From: Blautia faecicola
Lineage (GTDB): Bacteria; Bacillota; Clostridia; Lachnospirales; Lachnospiraceae
Length of the DNA stretch: 64,000 nt
Assembly (NCBI RefSeq): GCF_004123145.1
Contig: NZ_SDKC01000001.1
Coordinates: 887,501-951,500 of the forward strand
Direction of reading: 5' to 3'
Shown here: in pieces, positions 1 through 9,685 of the stretch
Numbering within the stretch: position 1 is the stretch's first letter
Layout of the letters: every line of letters starts with the position of its first letter
The notes under the pieces: generated by a model
What the model was told of the DNA's origin: nothing
The model's database searches: none
What the model saw: the letters and a program-made list of their open reading frames with translations, nothing else
Made by a program: the position numbers and the translations under genes

Positions 1-1786
<1,786 letters not shown>

Positions 1787-1886
1787 GAGGGCTTAGAGAT
1801 AAGCAGAGTGGTCGATCGCAAAGCAGTAGGAAGTAAGGATGTTGTGTATATGCAGTTTTGAAGGTACATGTGGAAGAGAGAAATGA

Positions 1887-1959
1887 TCCTCCATAGCTCA
1901 GTCGGTAGAGCATGCGGCTGTTAACCGCAGTGTCGTTGGTTCGAGTCCAACTGGGGGAG
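1887..1959 (+). tRNA. tRNA-Asn (GTT)
   Basis: A 73-base cloverleaf. The acceptor arms TCCTCCA and TGGGGGA pair with one G-T pair, the anticodon loop reads GTT and the T-arm GGTTCGAGTCC is standard. CCA is not encoded. It is the first of seven tRNAs in the read-through cluster behind 23S. Confidence 0.97.
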
Positions 1960-1963
1960 TTCT

Positions 1964-2035
1964 GGCTCCGTGGTCAAGCGGTTAAGACATCGCCCTTTCA
2001 CGGCGGTAACACGGGTTCGATTCCCGTCGGAGTCA
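1964..2035 (+). tRNA. tRNA-Glu (TTC)
   Basis: A 72-base cloverleaf with acceptor arms GGCTCCG/CGGAGTC and anticodon TTC in the loop CTTTCAC. The T-arm GGGTTCGATTCCC is canonical. It lies only 4 bases after tRNA-Asn, which indicates a shared precursor. Confidence 0.97.
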
Positions 2036-2067
2036 CTTGATAGCAACCTACTTTTTGAGTTCATCAT

Positions 2068-2140
2068 GCCGATGTGGCTCAATTGGCAGAGCAGCTGATT
2101 TGTAATCAGCAGGTTATCGGTTCGAGTCCGATCATCGGCT
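2068..2140 (+). tRNA. tRNA-Thr (TGT)
   Basis: A 73-base cloverleaf with perfectly paired acceptor arms GCCGATG/CATCGGC. The anticodon TGT sits in the loop TTTGTAA. CCA is not encoded. Confidence 0.97.
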
Positions 2141-2169
2141 TCCATCAATTATCTTGGAAAGATGGTTAT

Positions 2170-2243
2170 GGACCTTTAGCTCAGTTGGTTAGAGCAACCG
2201 GCTCATAACCGGTCGGTCCTGGGTTCGAGTCCCCGAAGGTCCA
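2170..2243 (+). tRNA. tRNA-Met (CAT), probably elongator
   Basis: A 74-base cloverleaf with acceptor arms GGACCTT/AAGGTCC and anticodon CAT. The first acceptor pair is normal G-C, which argues against initiator tRNA (mispaired 1-72). An Ile2 tRNA read through lysidine is possible, but the sequence resembles Firmicutes elongator Met. Confidence 0.93.
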
Positions 2244-2269
2244 TTTTGTTGCTATTCATCATTACACAT

Positions 2270-2343
2270 GGCCCAGTGGCTCAGTTGGTTAGAGCGCCGC
2301 CCTGTCACGGCGGAGGTCACGGGTTCGAGTCCCGTCTGGGTCG
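2270..2343 (+). tRNA. tRNA-Asp (GTC)
   Basis: A 74-base cloverleaf with acceptor arms GGCCCAG/CTGGGTC, anticodon GTC and discriminator G as expected for Asp. Confidence 0.97.
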
Positions 2344-2396
2344 TTCATAAGTGAACGGCAGTCGAAAGGCTATTGTGTAACTTATGTATAAATTAT

Positions 2397-2469
2397 GGGA
2401 TCTTAGCTCAGCTGGGAGAGCATCTGCCTTACAAGCAGAGGGTCACAGGTTCGAGCCCTGTAGGTCCCA
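2397..2469 (+). tRNA. tRNA-Val (TAC)
   Basis: A 73-base cloverleaf with acceptor arms GGGATCT/AGGTCCC (one T-G pair) and anticodon TAC within CTTACAA. The T-arm GGTTCGAGCC is canonical. Confidence 0.97.
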
Positions 2470-2500
2470 TTTTTTATTTGAAAAATTATTAAAATAACAT

Positions 2501-2586
2501 GCCGCAGTGGCGGAACTGGCAGACGCCCGGGACTTAAAATCCCGTGGGTAGTGATACCCGTACCGGTTCGATTCCGGTCTGCGGCA
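2501..2586 (+). tRNA. tRNA-Leu (TAA)
   Basis: An 86-base class II tRNA with a long variable arm (GGGTAGTGATACCC). The acceptor arms are GCCGCAG/CTGCGGC and the anticodon is TAA in the loop CTTAAAA. It is the last gene of the rRNA-tRNA operon. Confidence 0.97.
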
Positions 2587-2592
2587 GCTTAT

Positions 2593-2638
2593 AAAGTGCT
2601 TCGACTCTTTTAATGGTAAAGGGTTGGGGCATTTTTTT
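2593..2638 (+). terminator. Rho-independent terminator of the rRNA-tRNA operon
   Basis: An 18-base 5' arm (2593-2610) pairs fully with 2618-2635 when G-T wobbles are allowed. The loop is 7 bases and a run of T follows. It sits 7 bases after tRNA-Leu. Confidence 0.88.
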
Positions 2639-2640
2639 TA

Positions 2641-2947
2641 CATGAACAACGAGTCAAAGTCCATGCTCGCGTAAAACATGGGAAAGCCATACCGGATACT
2701 GTGAAGTACCCGGATGGCTCTCCGGTTTTCAAAAAGATAACTGATCCTAAAAGATACAATGCCTTTTCGGTTAAATGCCTATATAGTTTAGAGAGTTACA
2801 GAAATGCCTTTATTGCTGAAAGCAGGTAAGACGGGAAAGACCTGTAGATCACAACCTGCACCAATCCACAGGTATCGAGTAGGACGTGCAGTCTTCTCTT
2901 GAAATATGATGAATAAACTGAAAAAAGTTCATTATCACCAAAACAGA
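2641..2947. other. Gene-free stretch with a degenerate hairpin module
   Basis: No open frame with a credible start or ribosome site is seen over about 300 bases. A hairpin at 2685-2719 (arm of 14-15 bases, one bulge) follows the 12-mer TGCTCGCGTAAA at 2664-2675. The same 12-mer, and the 9-mer CGGATACTG about 20 bases after it, recur in the rmlC leader near 24484-24525, so this may be a decayed copy of a dispersed element. The remainder (2720-2947) shows nothing I can name. Confidence 0.45.
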
Positions 2948-3301
2948 TTAATATAAACTACCGCCTTCCTGATTTTTCAGATGCCAGTACAGAATATCGA
3001 TAAAAGCAGTTACAGAAGGAGCCTTCTGTAGAGGATAAGGTGACATTGCCAACAGTTTTTCACGATGATCCGGTGAATTCCAATAGGCGTTGATCGCCGT
3101 TCGGATGTTGCGCTCGATGCAGCTGTATGTAGTGTCATAACGGGAAGCGATGACCGGGAAAATAGATTTACTCATATAGAGTAGATTTTTCTGATCGGTG
3201 ATCGCAAGCTCCAGAGCTGCAATCAGGAAAAAGTAGCCTTTGTAAGTTCTTTTGATTCCAAGTTCCATCGGAAGATCTGCAATTATTTTCGTATTTACCA
3301 T
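2948..3301 (-). CDS. Spo0A C-terminal-domain-like DNA-binding protein
   Basis: This 117-residue protein covers only a DNA-binding effector domain of the Spo0A type, with no receiver domain. The segment TTYSCIERNIRTAI (about residues 57-70) matches the Spo0A recognition-helix pattern (TTxSxVERxIRxAI). The preceding helix pair (GIKRTYKGYFFLIAALELAI) also fits the fold. A clear AAGGAG site precedes ATG 3301. It stands alone, convergent with the rRNA-tRNA operon and divergent from the teichoic-acid-type operon, so it may regulate that operon or itself. That role is inferred. Without a phosphoacceptor domain, any control would have to come from expression level or partners. Confidence 0.85.
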   Translation of the reverse strand: MVNTKIIADLPMELGIKRTYKGYFFLIAALELAITDQKNLLYMSKSIFPVIASRYDTTYSCIERNIRTAINAYWNSPDHREKLLAMSPYPLQKAPSVTAFIDILYWHLKNQEGGSLY

Positions 3302-3356
3302 AGGAATCTCCTTTCTTAAAGTGGTGTGTTGGTCTAAAAAATTTACTCTTATACTA

Positions 3357-3386
3357 ATAACACGGAGAAATCGCCATTTATGTCAA
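3357..3386 (-). promoter_or_regulatory. Promoter of the Spo0A-like gene, overlapping a possible 0A box
   Basis: Read on the minus strand, TTGACA (3381-3386) is followed after 18 bases by TGTTAT (3357-3362). On the plus strand the same place reads TATGTCAAA, close to the known Spo0A box TTTGTCRAA. The match partly follows from the -35 itself, so binding is only a suggestion. Confidence 0.5.
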
Positions 3387-3482
3387 AAAAATTTTAAAAA
3401 ATATGAAAAAAGTTAAAAAAGGCTGCCGGATGTCGCTTTTTCCATAAAAATACAGGGAAAACAGGAGAAAAAAGACTGGGGA

Positions 3483-3511
3483 TTGCGGAGTAGAGAGGAA
3501 AAGGGTATAAT
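3483..3511 (+). promoter_or_regulatory. Sigma-A promoter of the teichoic-acid-type operon
   Basis: TTGCGG (3483-3488), a 17-base spacer, then a perfect TATAAT (3506-3511) lie 56 bases before the first gene of operon A. The surrounding region 3302-3482 is AT-rich with several A and T runs and holds no gene. Confidence 0.8.
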
Positions 3512-3566
3512 TAATTAGATAAACAGAAGCTTGTAAAGCAATAGTAGTATCAGAAACATAACAGGA

Positions 3567-5099
3567 ATGAGAAGAGTTATGAGAGATAAGAGAAAGTGGT
3601 TGGATTATATTATTACCGTGCCGGCTACGGTGCTCTGTGCGCCGGTTCTGGTGGGAATTGCCATATGGGTGAAACTGGATTCGCCGGGACCGGTATTTTT
3701 CCGTCAGAAAAGAGTAGGTATTCATCAGAACTATTTTGAGATTTTAAAATTCCGGACGATGCGTACGGATACGCCGGAAAATGTGCCGACACATCTGCTG
3801 GAACATCCGGAACAGTATATTACAAAATCAGGGAAGTTTTTGCGTGCGACGAGTCTGGACGAACTGCCGCAGCTCTTTAATATATTAAAGGGTGATATGA
3901 GTCTGGTAGGACCAAGACCGGCTTTGTGGAATCAGTACGATCTGTTGCGTGAAAGAGAAAAATACGGCGCGAATGATGTGCTGCCGGGGCTTACCGGCTG
4001 GGCGCAGATCCATGGACGGGATACCATCAGTATTCAGGAGAAAGCGAAACTGGATGGATATTATGTGGAGAATCAGAGTACGTGGATGGATCTGAAGTGC
4101 CTGATCTTAACGGCGCTGGTTGTTCTGAGTCGGGATGGCGTGCAGGAGGGTGCTCCGGAAAAGGAAAAAACAGAACAAAACGACGGAGATGCCGGTGAGA
4201 GTATGCCGCTGGTTTCTGTTGTGATGTCCACATATCGCAGAACCCGGGAACTGGAACAGGCGCTGGAGAGTCTGGCAGAGCAGACCTGGAAACGAATGGA
4301 AATTATTCTGGTGGATGATAATGCAGATGCGAACTGGGCCGAAAAGGTTGCAGCGATTGCGGAAAAATTTCAGAAAAAATATGAGATTCCGTTCCGATAT
4401 CTGGTAAATGAGAAAAATCTGGGTTCCGCAGCATCGAGAAACCGGGGAATTGCGGAAGCTTCCGGCGCTTATATTACCTTTCTGGATGACGATGACAGGT
4501 ACGAAAAAGATAAAGTGGAATGTCAGGTAAGGCATATGAAGAGACTGGATGCGGAGGTTTCGTTGATGGATATGGCACTTTACCGGGAGGACGGAAAACT
4601 GGAAGAGATCCGCAAGAGAACGTATCTGAAGCCGGAAGCTGTGCAGGAAGAGGAACATCTTCTGGCAAAACATTTTCTGCATCATATGACGGGAACGGAT
4701 ACCTTTATGTTCCAGAGTGCCTTTTTGCGTAAAATCGGCGGTTTTCCGCCGATCGATCTGGGAGACGAGTTCTATCTGATGGAAAAAGCGATCCTGCATC
4801 ATGGAAGAATCAGTTATCTTCCACGTTGTGATGTGAAAGCACTGGTACACCGGGAGACTTCCGGGCTGTCGAGCCGGGAGGGAAAGATCCGTGGGGAAAA
4901 TCAGCTGTTTGCGCATAAAAAGAAGCGCTGGATGGATATGAGCCGCAAAGAACGAAGACAGATCTGCATGAGACACCATATGGTGCTGGGATATACGTAT
5001 CTGAGAAACCGGCAGTATCCGGCATTTATCAAAGAGGGTGTACAGGCATTTTTCTATGCTCCGTGGACGTGTGCGGAGATGGTGCTGAAAAGAAAATAA
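3567..5099 (+). CDS. Priming sugar-phosphate transferase fused to a GT2 glycosyltransferase
   Basis: Residues about 10-195 form a monotopic phosphoglycosyl transferase (bacterial sugar transferase family, PglC-like). There is one membrane helix, FRQKRVG, KFRTM and the catalytic Asp98-Glu99 in TSLDELPQ, followed by GPRP and PGLTGWAQ. This family moves a sugar-1-phosphate onto undecaprenyl phosphate. After a short acidic linker, residues 214-430 are a GT2 domain with VDD (249-251) and DDDD (307-310). The protein could therefore start the lipid-linked unit and add the second sugar. A second ATG at 3579 is possible and has better upstream spacing; the first ATG is kept here. It heads the operon with CDP-glycerol genes, so it may make the linkage unit in place of TagO/TagA. 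That role is inferred. Confidence 0.92.
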   Translation: MRRVMRDKRKWLDYIITVPATVLCAPVLVGIAIWVKLDSPGPVFFRQKRVGIHQNYFEILKFRTMRTDTPENVPTHLLEHPEQYITKSGKFLRATSLDELPQLFNILKGDMSLVGPRPALWNQYDLLREREKYGANDVLPGLTGWAQIHGRDTISIQEKAKLDGYYVENQSTWMDLKCLILTALVVLSRDGVQEGAPEKEKTEQNDGDAGESMPLVSVVMSTYRRTRELEQALESLAEQTWKRMEIILVDDNADANWAEKVAAIAEKFQKKYEIPFRYLVNEKNLGSAASRNRGIAEASGAYITFLDDDDRYEKDKVECQVRHMKRLDAEVSLMDMALYREDGKLEEIRKRTYLKPEAVQEEEHLLAKHFLHHMTGTDTFMFQSAFLRKIGGFPPIDLGDEFYLMEKAILHHGRISYLPRCDVKALVHRETSGLSSREGKIRGENQLFAHKKKRWMDMSRKERRQICMRHHMVLGYTYLRNRQYPAFIKEGVQAFFYAPWTCAEMVLKRK

Positions 5100-5112
5100 A
5101 GGATCGTGCAGT

Positions 5113-6306
5113 ATGTGGGAAAAAATAGCAAATTTACTGAAAACGTGTTATGCCAGAGCAACCTGTCATGAGCAGCCGGATCCGAAAAAATGGGTGTTTT
5201 CTTCGGTTCACAACCGTGCATTTAACTATAATTCCAGTGCGTTGTTTCAGTATGTAAAGGAGTATCATCCGGAGATTCAGGCGTTTTATGTGATGGAGGA
5301 TCCCGGAGAGCGGGAAAGACTGCAGGAACGTTTCGGGAAAGAATCGGTAATTGACACTTCTACAATAGAAGGAATCCGTAAGGTGCTGGCATGTAAAGTA
5401 TGGTTTACTTCCACGGCACCGCCTCTGTACGGTGTGGGGTTCCGGAAAAAATACCGGATCATCAACCTGTGGCACGGAGTACCGTTAAAAAAGATCGGGA
5501 TGGAACAGGAAAATCTTGGACGGCTGACAAAGCTGTACTACAAATACCTGTTTGCGGATAATTATGAAGCCGTTGTCACCACCTCGGAGGAACTGATCCC
5601 TGTGATGAGTAGAAGTTTTCTGGTGGAACCGGAGAGAGTGAAAGTGTGGGGGCAGCCGCGGAATGATATGCTCTTTCAAAAAATGGATGCCGGAGAGCAG
5701 ATGAAAAATATTTTCCGGGGAGAGCGTCTGCCCGAGTTTACGCGCCTGCTTTTGTATGCACCGACATTTCGTGATCATGGAGAGACGAAAGTATTTCCAT
5801 TTCCGGAATTTGAAGGAGTGGGACGGGAAGCGGCGCTGAAACGGCTGCAGGAGTTTCTCGAAAAGCATCAGAGTATGTTGTGTATCCGTATGCATCTGTA
5901 TGAAAAAGAAGGATATGAATGGCTGAGAGCGCTGGATCATCCGGGAAGCAGAATCCGTTTTCTGAATGAAGACAGGGTGGAAGATATTATGGAAGTGCTG
6001 GCGATGTTTGATCTGCTGATCACGGATTATTCGAGTATCTATATCGATTATCTGTTGCTGGAACGTCCGATGTTGTTTTTGCCTTATGACAGAGAAGACT
6101 ATCTGAAAACAAGAGGGTTTAATTTTGACTATGACGAGGTAACACCGGGTCCGAAACCGAAAAGTTACGCAGAGTTCTTGAATTCTATAGAGGGTTTGTT
6201 GTATAATGAAATGAATTATGTCGAAAATCGAAAGAAAATCGAAAGAAAATTTAATAAAATACAGGAACCCTGCAGTGAATATATCTGCAGAATGGTAAAA
6301 GAATAA
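5113..6306 (+). CDS. CDP-glycerol glycerophosphotransferase family protein (TagB/TagF type), copy 1
   Basis: This 397-residue protein matches the Glyphos_transf family, which moves glycerol phosphate (or ribitol phosphate) from the CDP form to a lipid-linked acceptor at the inner face of the membrane. Visible signatures are LWHGVPLKK (119-127), GQPRND (180-185), YAPTFRD (215-221) and ITDYSSIYIDY (303-313); the family's catalytic histidines fit H121 and H261. It follows the priming fusion by 13 bases and precedes tagD. It is shorter and more diverged than copies 2 and 3, which suggests a separate step such as adding the first glycerol phosphate. Which step each copy catalyses cannot be told from sequence. 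Confidence 0.9.
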   Translation: MWEKIANLLKTCYARATCHEQPDPKKWVFSSVHNRAFNYNSSALFQYVKEYHPEIQAFYVMEDPGERERLQERFGKESVIDTSTIEGIRKVLACKVWFTSTAPPLYGVGFRKKYRIINLWHGVPLKKIGMEQENLGRLTKLYYKYLFADNYEAVVTTSEELIPVMSRSFLVEPERVKVWGQPRNDMLFQKMDAGEQMKNIFRGERLPEFTRLLLYAPTFRDHGETKVFPFPEFEGVGREAALKRLQEFLEKHQSMLCIRMHLYEKEGYEWLRALDHPGSRIRFLNEDRVEDIMEVLAMFDLLITDYSSIYIDYLLLERPMLFLPYDREDYLKTRGFNFDYDEVTPGPKPKSYAEFLNSIEGLLYNEMNYVENRKKIERKFNKIQEPCSEYICRMVKE

Positions 6307-6333
6307 GGATGAAAGGTGCGAAAGGGAGAAAAA

Positions 6334-6726
6334 ATGAGAAAAGTGATCACATATGGAACATATGATCTTCTTCATTATGGACATGTGAAATTACTGCAGA
6401 GAGCCAAGGCATTAGGAGATTATCTGATCGTTGCTCTGTCTACAGACGAATTTAACTGGAATGAAAAACAGAAGAAATGTTATTTCTCTTATGAGGAGAG
6501 AAAGAGTCTTCTCGAAGCGATCCGCTATGTGGATCTGGTGATCCCGGAGGAATCCTGGGAGCAGAAGATCTCGGATGTCAAAGAATTCAAGGTGGATACG
6601 TTTGTAATCGGAGATGACTGGGAAGGCAAATTTGACTTTCTGAAAGAATACTGTGATGTGGTATATCTTCCGCGTACACCGGAGATTTCCACAACACAGA
6701 TTAAAAAGGATCTGGGAAAGAAGTAG
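6334..6726 (+). CDS. tagD: Glycerol-3-phosphate cytidylyltransferase
   Basis: The 131-residue protein makes CDP-glycerol from CTP and glycerol 3-phosphate. It has the HxGH nucleotide-binding motif (H14-Y-G-H17 in YDLLHYGH) and the RTPEISTT motif (115-122) equivalent to RTEGISTT of TagD, and its length is typical. The ATG at 6334 is chosen because GGGAG lies 8 bases upstream; a GTG at 6316 lacks a site. It supplies the donor for the three flanking CDP-glycerol transferases. Confidence 0.95.
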   Translation: MRKVITYGTYDLLHYGHVKLLQRAKALGDYLIVALSTDEFNWNEKQKKCYFSYEERKSLLEAIRYVDLVIPEESWEQKISDVKEFKVDTFVIGDDWEGKFDFLKEYCDVVYLPRTPEISTTQIKKDLGKK

Positions 6727-6736
6727 GAGTTAAGAG

Positions 6737-8050
6737 ATGAAGATTGTAAAGAAAATTCGAAAAAAGAGAAGGAAACTGATTCGGAGATTCTTTAAAAGTC
6801 CGATCAAGAAACGTCTGGCTCAGTATTCCAAAACCCATCCCCGTTTTCGCAAGTGCTGGAAAAAGGTACTGTATACAAAACGGAGAGTCTATTACTGGTG
6901 GCGCTGTCTCGGCGTAACACCGGATGAGAAAACCGTAGTATTTAACTCTTTTAACGGAAAAACGTATGGATGCAGTCCGAAGGCGGTCTATGAGTATATG
7001 CTCAGACAGGATGAGTTTAAGGACTGGACGTTTATCTGGGCATTTAAAAATGCGACAAAACACCGTTTTCTGGAAGAAAATCCGAATACGATCGTAGTAA
7101 AACAGACTGCGAGAGTGTACGAGAAAAAGCTTGCCCGGGCAAAATACTGGGTGACAAACTATCGTGTGCCGGATCACATCTGGCCGCGGAAAGATCAGGT
7201 CTATGTACAGTGCTGGCACGGAACTCCGTTAAAGCGTCTGGGATATGATCTGGAGAATTCTGAGAATGCAATCGATTCCATTGCGGATATCCGCAAAAAA
7301 TATGCGATAGATGCGGCGAAATTTAATTATATTCTGTCCCCGTCCGGATTTGCCAGTGAGAAATTTATTTCCGCCTGGAACCTGAAAGAAACCGGTATGG
7401 AAGACAAAGTGATGGAGATCGGCTATCCGAGAAATGATTTCCTGATCAACCATACACCGGAAGATATCCGGATGATCAAAGAAAGACTCGAGATTCCGGA
7501 AGATAAAAAGGTGATTCTGTATGCACCGACCTGGAGAGATAACCAGCATGAAGCGGGAACCGGATTTACCTATGATCTGAATGTTGATTTTGATGCACTG
7601 CGGGAAGAACTGGGCGATGAATATGTGATCCTGTTCCGTGTACACTATCTGGTGGCAAGCAAATTCTCGTTTGATGATTACGAAGGATTTATCTATAATG
7701 TATCCAGTTATGATGATATCAATCATCTGTATCTGATCGCGGATCTGCTGATCACGGATTATTCGAGTGTATTCTTTGACTATGGAATCCTGAAAAAACC
7801 GATGCTGTTTTACATGTATGATCTGGAGGATTACAAAGACAGTATCCGCGGATTCTACTTTGGCATTGACAAGCTTCCGGGAAGAATCATTACAGAAGAG
7901 AAGGAACTGCCGGATGCGATCCGTGACAGTATCGACAACTTCGTTTACGACGAAAAATACCGGGAATTCAATGAGACCTTCAGCAACAGGGAAGACGGTC
8001 AGGCAAGCCGGCGGTTTGTGGACTGGGTATTCCGGGGCAAGAAAGGATAA
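6737..8050 (+). CDS. CDP-glycerol glycerophosphotransferase (TagF type), copy 2
   Basis: This 437-residue protein has a basic N-terminus (about residues 1-55) that probably binds the membrane surface, then the Glyphos_transf domain. Motifs are CWHGTPLKRLGYDLE (159-173), GYPRND (229-234), YAPTWRDNQ (262-270), H303 in FRVHY and ITDYSSVFFDY (339-349). It lies 10 bases after tagD. It is clearly paralogous to copy 3 at 9686, with the same motif spacing. Probable roles are primase or polymerase for a poly(glycerol phosphate) chain; the substrate could also be another CDP-polyol. Confidence 0.92.
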   Translation: MKIVKKIRKKRRKLIRRFFKSPIKKRLAQYSKTHPRFRKCWKKVLYTKRRVYYWWRCLGVTPDEKTVVFNSFNGKTYGCSPKAVYEYMLRQDEFKDWTFIWAFKNATKHRFLEENPNTIVVKQTARVYEKKLARAKYWVTNYRVPDHIWPRKDQVYVQCWHGTPLKRLGYDLENSENAIDSIADIRKKYAIDAAKFNYILSPSGFASEKFISAWNLKETGMEDKVMEIGYPRNDFLINHTPEDIRMIKERLEIPEDKKVILYAPTWRDNQHEAGTGFTYDLNVDFDALREELGDEYVILFRVHYLVASKFSFDDYEGFIYNVSSYDDINHLYLIADLLITDYSSVFFDYGILKKPMLFYMYDLEDYKDSIRGFYFGIDKLPGRIITEEKELPDAIRDSIDNFVYDEKYREFNETFSNREDGQASRRFVDWVFRGKKG

Positions 8051-8058
8051 GAAAACGA

Positions 8059-8841
8059 ATGAAACGATTTTGGAAAGACATAAAGCGCTACATGCCTTAT
8101 GCGAAATATGCCACAAAATCGGGATTGAAGTCAGAAGTGGCCAGCTCACATTTGAGCTGGCTATGGTGGATTTTAGATCCTATTTTATTTATGCTGGTGT
8201 ACTGGTTTATCTTTATGGTGATCTTCGGACAGAAGAAAGAGTATTTTCATATCTTTGTTTTTGTAGGTCTGTCCATGTGGAACCTGTTTAACAAGACCGT
8301 ATCCGGCAGCGTGCGGATCGTGGCGGCGAACCGGGCGGTAGTGACGAAGGTATACATCCCCAAATATTTTCTGATCATTATTCTGCTGTTTCAGAATCTG
8401 TTTAAAATGGCGATCTCTTTCGGGATTGTCATTGTGATGATGATGTGGTCCCATGTACCGGTTTCGTATAATGTGATCTATGTGATTCCGATCTTTGTGG
8501 ATCTGATCCTGATAACCTTCGGTGTGAGCGCGATACTGGCTCATTTCGGGGTTTTCTTCGATGACCTTAAGAATATTACCAACGTGGGTCTGCGAATCCT
8601 TTTTTACATGTCCGGAATCTTTTATGTGATCACGGACAGGGTAAACGAGGCGATCGCAACCCTGCTTTTAAAGGTGAATCCGGTCGGATTTCTGATCGAT
8701 GCGTGCCGGTCGGCACTGGTATACTGTGAGACACCGCACAGAAAACTGATCCTGCTGTGGTTTGTGATCGGTGCTGCACTGTCTGCGATCGGAGTAGCGA
8801 TCATCTATAAAAATGAAAATAATTATGTAAAGGTAATATAA
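8059..8841 (+). CDS. tagG: ABC-2 type polymer export permease (TagG type)
   Basis: The 260-residue membrane protein has about six helices and the N-terminal amphipathic segment usual for teichoic-acid and O-antigen permeases (Wzm/TagG). The family pattern SHLSWLWWILDPILFMLVYW (27-46) is present. It starts 8 bases after the CDP-glycerol transferase and is followed by its ATPase. Together they should flip the finished lipid-linked polymer outward. The symbol is given by family and context; the exact polymer is not known. Confidence 0.9.
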   Translation: MKRFWKDIKRYMPYAKYATKSGLKSEVASSHLSWLWWILDPILFMLVYWFIFMVIFGQKKEYFHIFVFVGLSMWNLFNKTVSGSVRIVAANRAVVTKVYIPKYFLIIILLFQNLFKMAISFGIVIVMMMWSHVPVSYNVIYVIPIFVDLILITFGVSAILAHFGVFFDDLKNITNVGLRILFYMSGIFYVITDRVNEAIATLLLKVNPVGFLIDACRSALVYCETPHRKLILLWFVIGAALSAIGVAIIYKNENNYVKVI

Positions 8842-8906
8842 AAGTATTACCGGTCAGCCGAACGGAAGGTACGGTCGGTATGCAAAAGTTACGAAAGGAT
8901 TAATCT

Positions 8907-9638
8907 ATGAAACCAGGAAATGCAATTGAGGTAAAGGATCTGAAGATTACCTACAAGTGTGTCAAATCTCTTTCCATGAGAAAAAGTTTTTTTCATCTGA
9001 GAAAGAGTAAGCTGGAAGTATATGAGGCTCTGAAAGGGATCTCTTTCGAAGTGAAAAAGGGAGAAATCATGGGAATCGTCGGAAAGAACGGAAGCGGTAA
9101 ATCCACACTGCTTCGTGCGATTGCCGGAATTTTCTCGGCGGATTCGGGAAGTATTGAACTGGAGACGGATTCGGTTTCCCTTCTTTCGATCGGTGTGGGA
9201 TTTCAGAAAAAATTAAGCGGACGAGAAAACATTATCTTATCGGGCATGCTGCTGGGATTTTCCGAGCAGGAAGTGCGGGATAAGATGGATGAGATCATAA
9301 AGTTTGCCAATCTGGGAAAATTTATCGACATGCCGGTGAAGACGTATTCGAGCGGTATGTATTCGAAACTGGCATTTTCGATCACGGCGGTTCTTGAGAC
9401 GGATATCATGCTGATCGATGAGGTCCTGAGCGTGGGAGATGCCAAGTTTAAGAAAAAGAGTTATAAGAAGATGCAGGAACTGATCATGGACGAGAACCGT
9501 ACCGTAGTGATCGTATCGCACAGTACGGAGACGCTTGAGAAGCTGTGTACCAGCCTGCTATGGCTCCATGAAGGGGAGATCAAGATGCAGGGGGATACAA
9601 AAACCGTGCTGGATGCTTATAATGAATTTATGGCGTAA
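8907..9638 (+). CDS. tagH: ABC transporter ATPase for polymer export (TagH type, without C-terminal domain)
   Basis: The 243-residue ATPase has Walker A GKNGSGKST (59-67), signature YSSGMYSKL (147-155), Walker B IMLIDE (167-172) and the H-loop SHS. It belongs to the polysaccharide/teichoic-acid branch, with Y-loop-like FQKKLSGREN. Unlike Bacillus TagH or the Wzt at 26577, it ends directly after the nucleotide-binding domain, so substrate choice probably rests with the permease. GAAAGGA lies 9 bases upstream of ATG. A 65-base gap to the permease contains a weak inverted repeat. Confidence 0.92.
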   Translation: MKPGNAIEVKDLKITYKCVKSLSMRKSFFHLRKSKLEVYEALKGISFEVKKGEIMGIVGKNGSGKSTLLRAIAGIFSADSGSIELETDSVSLLSIGVGFQKKLSGRENIILSGMLLGFSEQEVRDKMDEIIKFANLGKFIDMPVKTYSSGMYSKLAFSITAVLETDIMLIDEVLSVGDAKFKKKSYKKMQELIMDENRTVVIVSHSTETLEKLCTSLLWLHEGEIKMQGDTKTVLDAYNEFMA

Positions 9639-9685
9639 CCGGATGATGTGAGATGTGATTGTATGTAGAAAGACAGGGGAAAAAG

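Noticed and set aside
8842-8906. Inverted repeat TACCG...CGGTA between the TagG- and TagH-like genes as a terminator
   Set aside because: The stem is short and has no T-run; the two genes function together.
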